Source of the DNA: Pseudomonadota bacterium
Lineage (GTDB): Bacteria > Desulfobacterota > Desulfovibrionia > Desulfovibrionales > Desulfovibrionaceae
Assembly: GCA_023433925.1 (NCBI GenBank)
Contig: JAEYTO010000094.1
Location: forward strand, 1 to 14,239
Length of the DNA: 14,239 bases
Reading direction: 5' to 3'
The notes beneath the pieces are model-generated. The model made no database searches. It saw nothing but the letters and a program-made list of their open reading frames with translations, and was not told the DNA's origin. Below are positions 12,045 through 14,239 of the stretch, piece after piece. A program made the position numbers and the translations under genes. Numbering within the stretch: position 1 is the stretch's first letter; each line of letters opens with the position of its first letter.

Positions 12045-14159
12045 TCACTCCTCAAGGTCGATGCTCAAGGGGGATGCCTGGGGCTCCCAGATCCCCTTGA
12101 CCGTGTTGTTGCCGTTCTCGAAGCCCAGGTAGCTGTTCTTGCCGTAGTGTGTGATCTTGCGCGCCGCCTCCCGCGCGGCGGGCAGGTCCGTCGCGGCGCG
12201 GGGGGCGAAGAAGGCCACGACCCGCCCCGACCGCGCGGGGTCGGGATAGACCGCGAACTGCGTGTCGCTCTTGGCCATGGCCATGGTCTCCCGCGGGGAG
12301 AGCTGATCCAGCACCGGCCACTTGTTGCTCTGCACCGAGGCCACGGCCTCGCGGCCCTTGTCCGTGGAGGGGAAGCCGAAGAAGAGCACGTCGCGCCGGG
12401 CAAGCGCACGCGCATCGATGTCCCTCTCGCGCAGGATTTCGGCTCTGCCCTGGCCGAGGCTCTCCATGAGCATTCTCAACACAGGCAGATGCTCCTTGTC
12501 CATGGCCGCGGCGAGCACGGCCACGAGATTCCCCGAGGCCTTGAGGCTGTTGACGGTCACCGGGATCTCCTCGGGCCAGAGCAGCCTGAAGACATGCGCT
12601 TCGGGATCGACTTCCAGGTTCAAAGGCCGCTCGTGCAGGGTGAAGGAGAAGGCGGCCCGACGGCCGCTCAAGCGCACGAGCTTTATTTCACTGAGGGCCG
12701 CGGTCCTGACCCGCACGGGCACGTTGAGGTCGTAATGGGGCTCGGTCTGGGTCAACTCGCCCTGCACGGCCCAGCCCGCGCCCATGCGCTCGAGGCGCAC
12801 GTTGTCCAGGCGGATTCGCGGGGCGCCCGTGCGATCCAGCCACTGCCCGAAGAAGGCCTTGGCCTCGGCCGGCTCCCAGCCATGGGCTTCGAAGGCCTGG
12901 CGGAAGTGCTCCCAGGAGGTGGGCTTGAACAGACGCTCGGCATAGACGCCGCGCAGGGCCTCCCAGAAGTTGCCGTCCTCCACGGCGCGCCTGGCCATGT
13001 GGAAGACGAACATGGCCTTGCCGTAGCCCACGACGCGCGAGGCCGGGCTGTGGCGCGAGACGAATTCGCGCAGGGGCATGTCCTCCCTGTCGGCGGCCAG
13101 CAGGGCATAGTCACGCAGCACCTGGCGCCTGTATTCACCGGCTGCCTCGGCCGAGACGCGCTCCTTGGCCAGATAGTCGGCCACATAGGTGGCCAAACCC
13201 TCGCTCCAGTTGCCGCCCGAGAGGTCCACGAGCACGCCGTTGCCCCACCAGCAATGGGCCACCTCGTGGCGCAGGCTCGTCTCCGGGATGAACGGCAGCC
13301 TGAGCACCTGCGAGCCGAGCAGGGTGAAGGACGGAAAGCCGTAGCCCGTGGGGAAGAAATTCTCCACCACCGCGAACTTCGGGAAGGCGTAAGGGCCGTG
13401 CAGCGCAGCGTAATCCCCGATATGCCGCTCCGCGGCCTCCAGGTAGACGGGCGAGAGGTCGGCGCTTTGGGGATAGAAGTAGGTGTAGACCGGCACGTTT
13501 CCGGCCCTGCGCACGCCGAGCACGTAAGGCCCGGCGAAGAGCCCGAGCTCCTCCGGCGTGGAGGCGCATATCCATTTGGAGACGCTCTCGCCGCCAGGGT
13601 CGCCATGGCCGATGAGCGTGCCCGAGGTCACGGCGTAGATGCCCAGAGGAGCGCGCACCGTGAGCAGGATGCTGTGCTCCCGTGCCTCCAGGCGCGGATA
13701 CCAGCCGCTGCCTCCCAGGAAGAAGGCGCCCGAGGGCGTGATCGTCGCGGCCACGCCATGGCCGGGATTGTCGAACACGTGAGGGTCCTCGGGCCAGGGG
13801 TCGTCGAAGACGCCTTCGTACTCCACGACCAGCCGCAAGTCCCCGTTGCGCTTGCCGGGGGGAAGGCTCACGCGCGCGGCGCCCCCCTCCTGCACATACG
13901 CGCCCTGGCCGCCGTCCAGATCGAGCCTGGTCACGCGGACCTTGGGGCCGACATCCAGCGAGATCACGGCTGCCTCGCGCACGTGCACGGCGATGGCGTC
14001 CCGGCCGCGCAGGGTCCGCCCGTCCAGGTCGAGGCGCACCTCCAGCTCGTGACGCGCGCTGAGCACCTCGGCACGCGCGGCGCAGGGCAGGCCGAGCAAG
14101 GCGGAGAGCAGCAGCATCCAGGAAAACGCGGGCAGCAGGTGGATAAGGCGTAAGCGCAT
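12045..14159 (-). CDS. Exported M1-family (gluzincin) peptidase homologue with an extra C-terminal domain
   Basis: The 704-residue protein has a signal peptide ending near Ala-Arg-Ala at about 28-30, so it acts outside the cytoplasm. An N-terminal beta domain leads into a thermolysin-like domain. That domain has the zinc motif HEVAH at 298-302 with WWGN behind it, NWSEGLATY supplying the third ligand Glu320, and the catalytic-type Tyr379 in GYGKAMFVFHM. Between zinc ligands His302 and Glu320 there are 17 residues, not the 18 of classical M1 enzymes. The GxMEN exopeptidase motif is replaced by VVENFFPTGYG. After about residue 545 comes a region I do not recognise. The start at 14159 gives a clean signal peptide but has no good Shine-Dalgarno. 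An in-frame ATG at 14195 lies inside a hairpin and is disfavoured. The chaN-like gene follows 4 bases downstream. Confidence 0.82.
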   Translation of the reverse strand: MRLRLIHLLPAFSWMLLLSALLGLPCAARAEVLSARHELEVRLDLDGRTLRGRDAIAVHVREAAVISLDVGPKVRVTRLDLDGGQGAYVQEGGAARVSLPPGKRNGDLRLVVEYEGVFDDPWPEDPHVFDNPGHGVAATITPSGAFFLGGSGWYPRLEAREHSILLTVRAPLGIYAVTSGTLIGHGDPGGESVSKWICASTPEELGLFAGPYVLGVRRAGNVPVYTYFYPQSADLSPVYLEAAERHIGDYAALHGPYAFPKFAVVENFFPTGYGFPSFTLLGSQVLRLPFIPETSLRHEVAHCWWGNGVLVDLSGGNWSEGLATYVADYLAKERVSAEAAGEYRRQVLRDYALLAADREDMPLREFVSRHSPASRVVGYGKAMFVFHMARRAVEDGNFWEALRGVYAERLFKPTSWEHFRQAFEAHGWEPAEAKAFFGQWLDRTGAPRIRLDNVRLERMGAGWAVQGELTQTEPHYDLNVPVRVRTAALSEIKLVRLSGRRAAFSFTLHERPLNLEVDPEAHVFRLLWPEEIPVTVNSLKASGNLVAVLAAAMDKEHLPVLRMLMESLGQGRAEILRERDIDARALARRDVLFFGFPSTDKGREAVASVQSNKWPVLDQLSPRETMAMAKSDTQFAVYPDPARSGRVVAFFAPRAATDLPAAREAARKITHYGKNSYLGFENGNNTVKGIWEPQASPLSIDLEE

Positions 14160-14182
14160 GACAGGCTGATTAACGCATTTCA

Positions 14183-14223
14183 CCCCGCGCGCCAACTGCC
14201 GGCCGCGGAGTTGGCGCGCGGGG
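14183..14223. other. 15-bp-arm GC-rich hairpin upstream of the M1 homologue
   Basis: CCCCGCGCGCCAACT (14183-14197) and its exact complement (14209-14223) enclose an 11-base GC-rich loop. It is 24 bases upstream of the start of the minus-strand peptidase gene. Neither strand has a U-tract, so it may be the end-of-transcript structure of a gene beyond the window, or a leader hairpin of the peptidase gene. No promoter can be assigned in the 80 bases left before the window edge. Confidence 0.5.
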
Positions 14224-14239
14224 CGAGGCGGGCCAGTAC

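Noticed and set aside
11673..14153. Open frame of 826 codons on the plus strand over the chaN-like and M1 genes
   Set aside because: Same antisense artefact; the minus-strand proteins have signal peptides, intact motifs and good gene spacing.
1..14239. CRISPR array or large undescribed defence island
   Set aside because: There are no regularly spaced direct repeats, and the genes are housekeeping or envelope hydrolases with no nuclease, helicase or sensor set.

Overview
The window is GC-rich bacterial chromosome, tightly packed and almost entirely housekeeping or accessory-metabolic. The gene set fits a Desulfovibrio-like sulfate reducer (Desulfovibrionales). It includes an rpoZ-dnaJ pair, a two-cluster ferredoxin beside a TtcA-like PP-loop protein, a clostridial/deltaproteobacterial-type nitronate monooxygenase with a Cys-rich tail, and a divergent pyruvate kinase. 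The taxonomic call is inferred from gene content and protein style, not from a marker comparison.

Layout. 1-126: the 5' end of an IS5-family transposase gene (minus strand, cut by the window edge) and its probable IS end. 144-250: a string of four hairpins. 273-363: a strong terminator, then nitronate monooxygenase (363-1460, minus). 1461-2086: a gene-free gap holding one likely terminator. 2087-2506: a stand-alone umuD (minus) with an inverted repeat in its leader and no umuC beside it. 2874-4802: rpoZ, dnaJ and moaC on the minus strand, with a terminator-like hairpin between dnaJ and moaC. 5017-6153: a 2[4Fe-4S] ferredoxin (minus) divergent from a ttcA-like gene (plus). 6222-7127: a membrane-anchored M23 peptidase (plus), closed by a bidirectional terminator.

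7203-9239: a minus-strand cassette of an SGNH hydrolase, a previously easy-to-miss 36-codon membrane peptide gene joined to it by an ATGA overlap, and a lipoprotein esterase starting one base after the peptide's stop. 9476-10897: pyruvate kinase. 10965-11100: a 136-bp element with imperfect 17-bp terminal inverted repeats and four internal hairpins (MITE or REP-like). 11165-14159: an M1-type zinc peptidase homologue and, four bases downstream, a ChaN-like (Tiki superfamily) exported protein, both minus. 14183-14223: a 15-bp-arm hairpin upstream of the peptidase gene.

How the parts fit together. rpoZ-dnaJ is a conserved housekeeping arrangement, with moaC (molybdopterin synthesis) possibly reached by read-through. 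The ferredoxin could feed electrons or accompany the Fe-S-dependent tRNA thiolase opposite it. The SGNH hydrolase and esterase lipoprotein probably deacylate a shared substrate, and the M1 homologue and ChaN-like protein probably act together outside the cytoplasm. I see no CRISPR array, tRNA, rRNA, prophage or recognisable large novel defence system. The most promising undescribed items are the 36-aa coupled peptide, the hairpin-string elements, and the M1/ChaN pair with its unusual zinc motif spacing and unassigned C-terminal domain.
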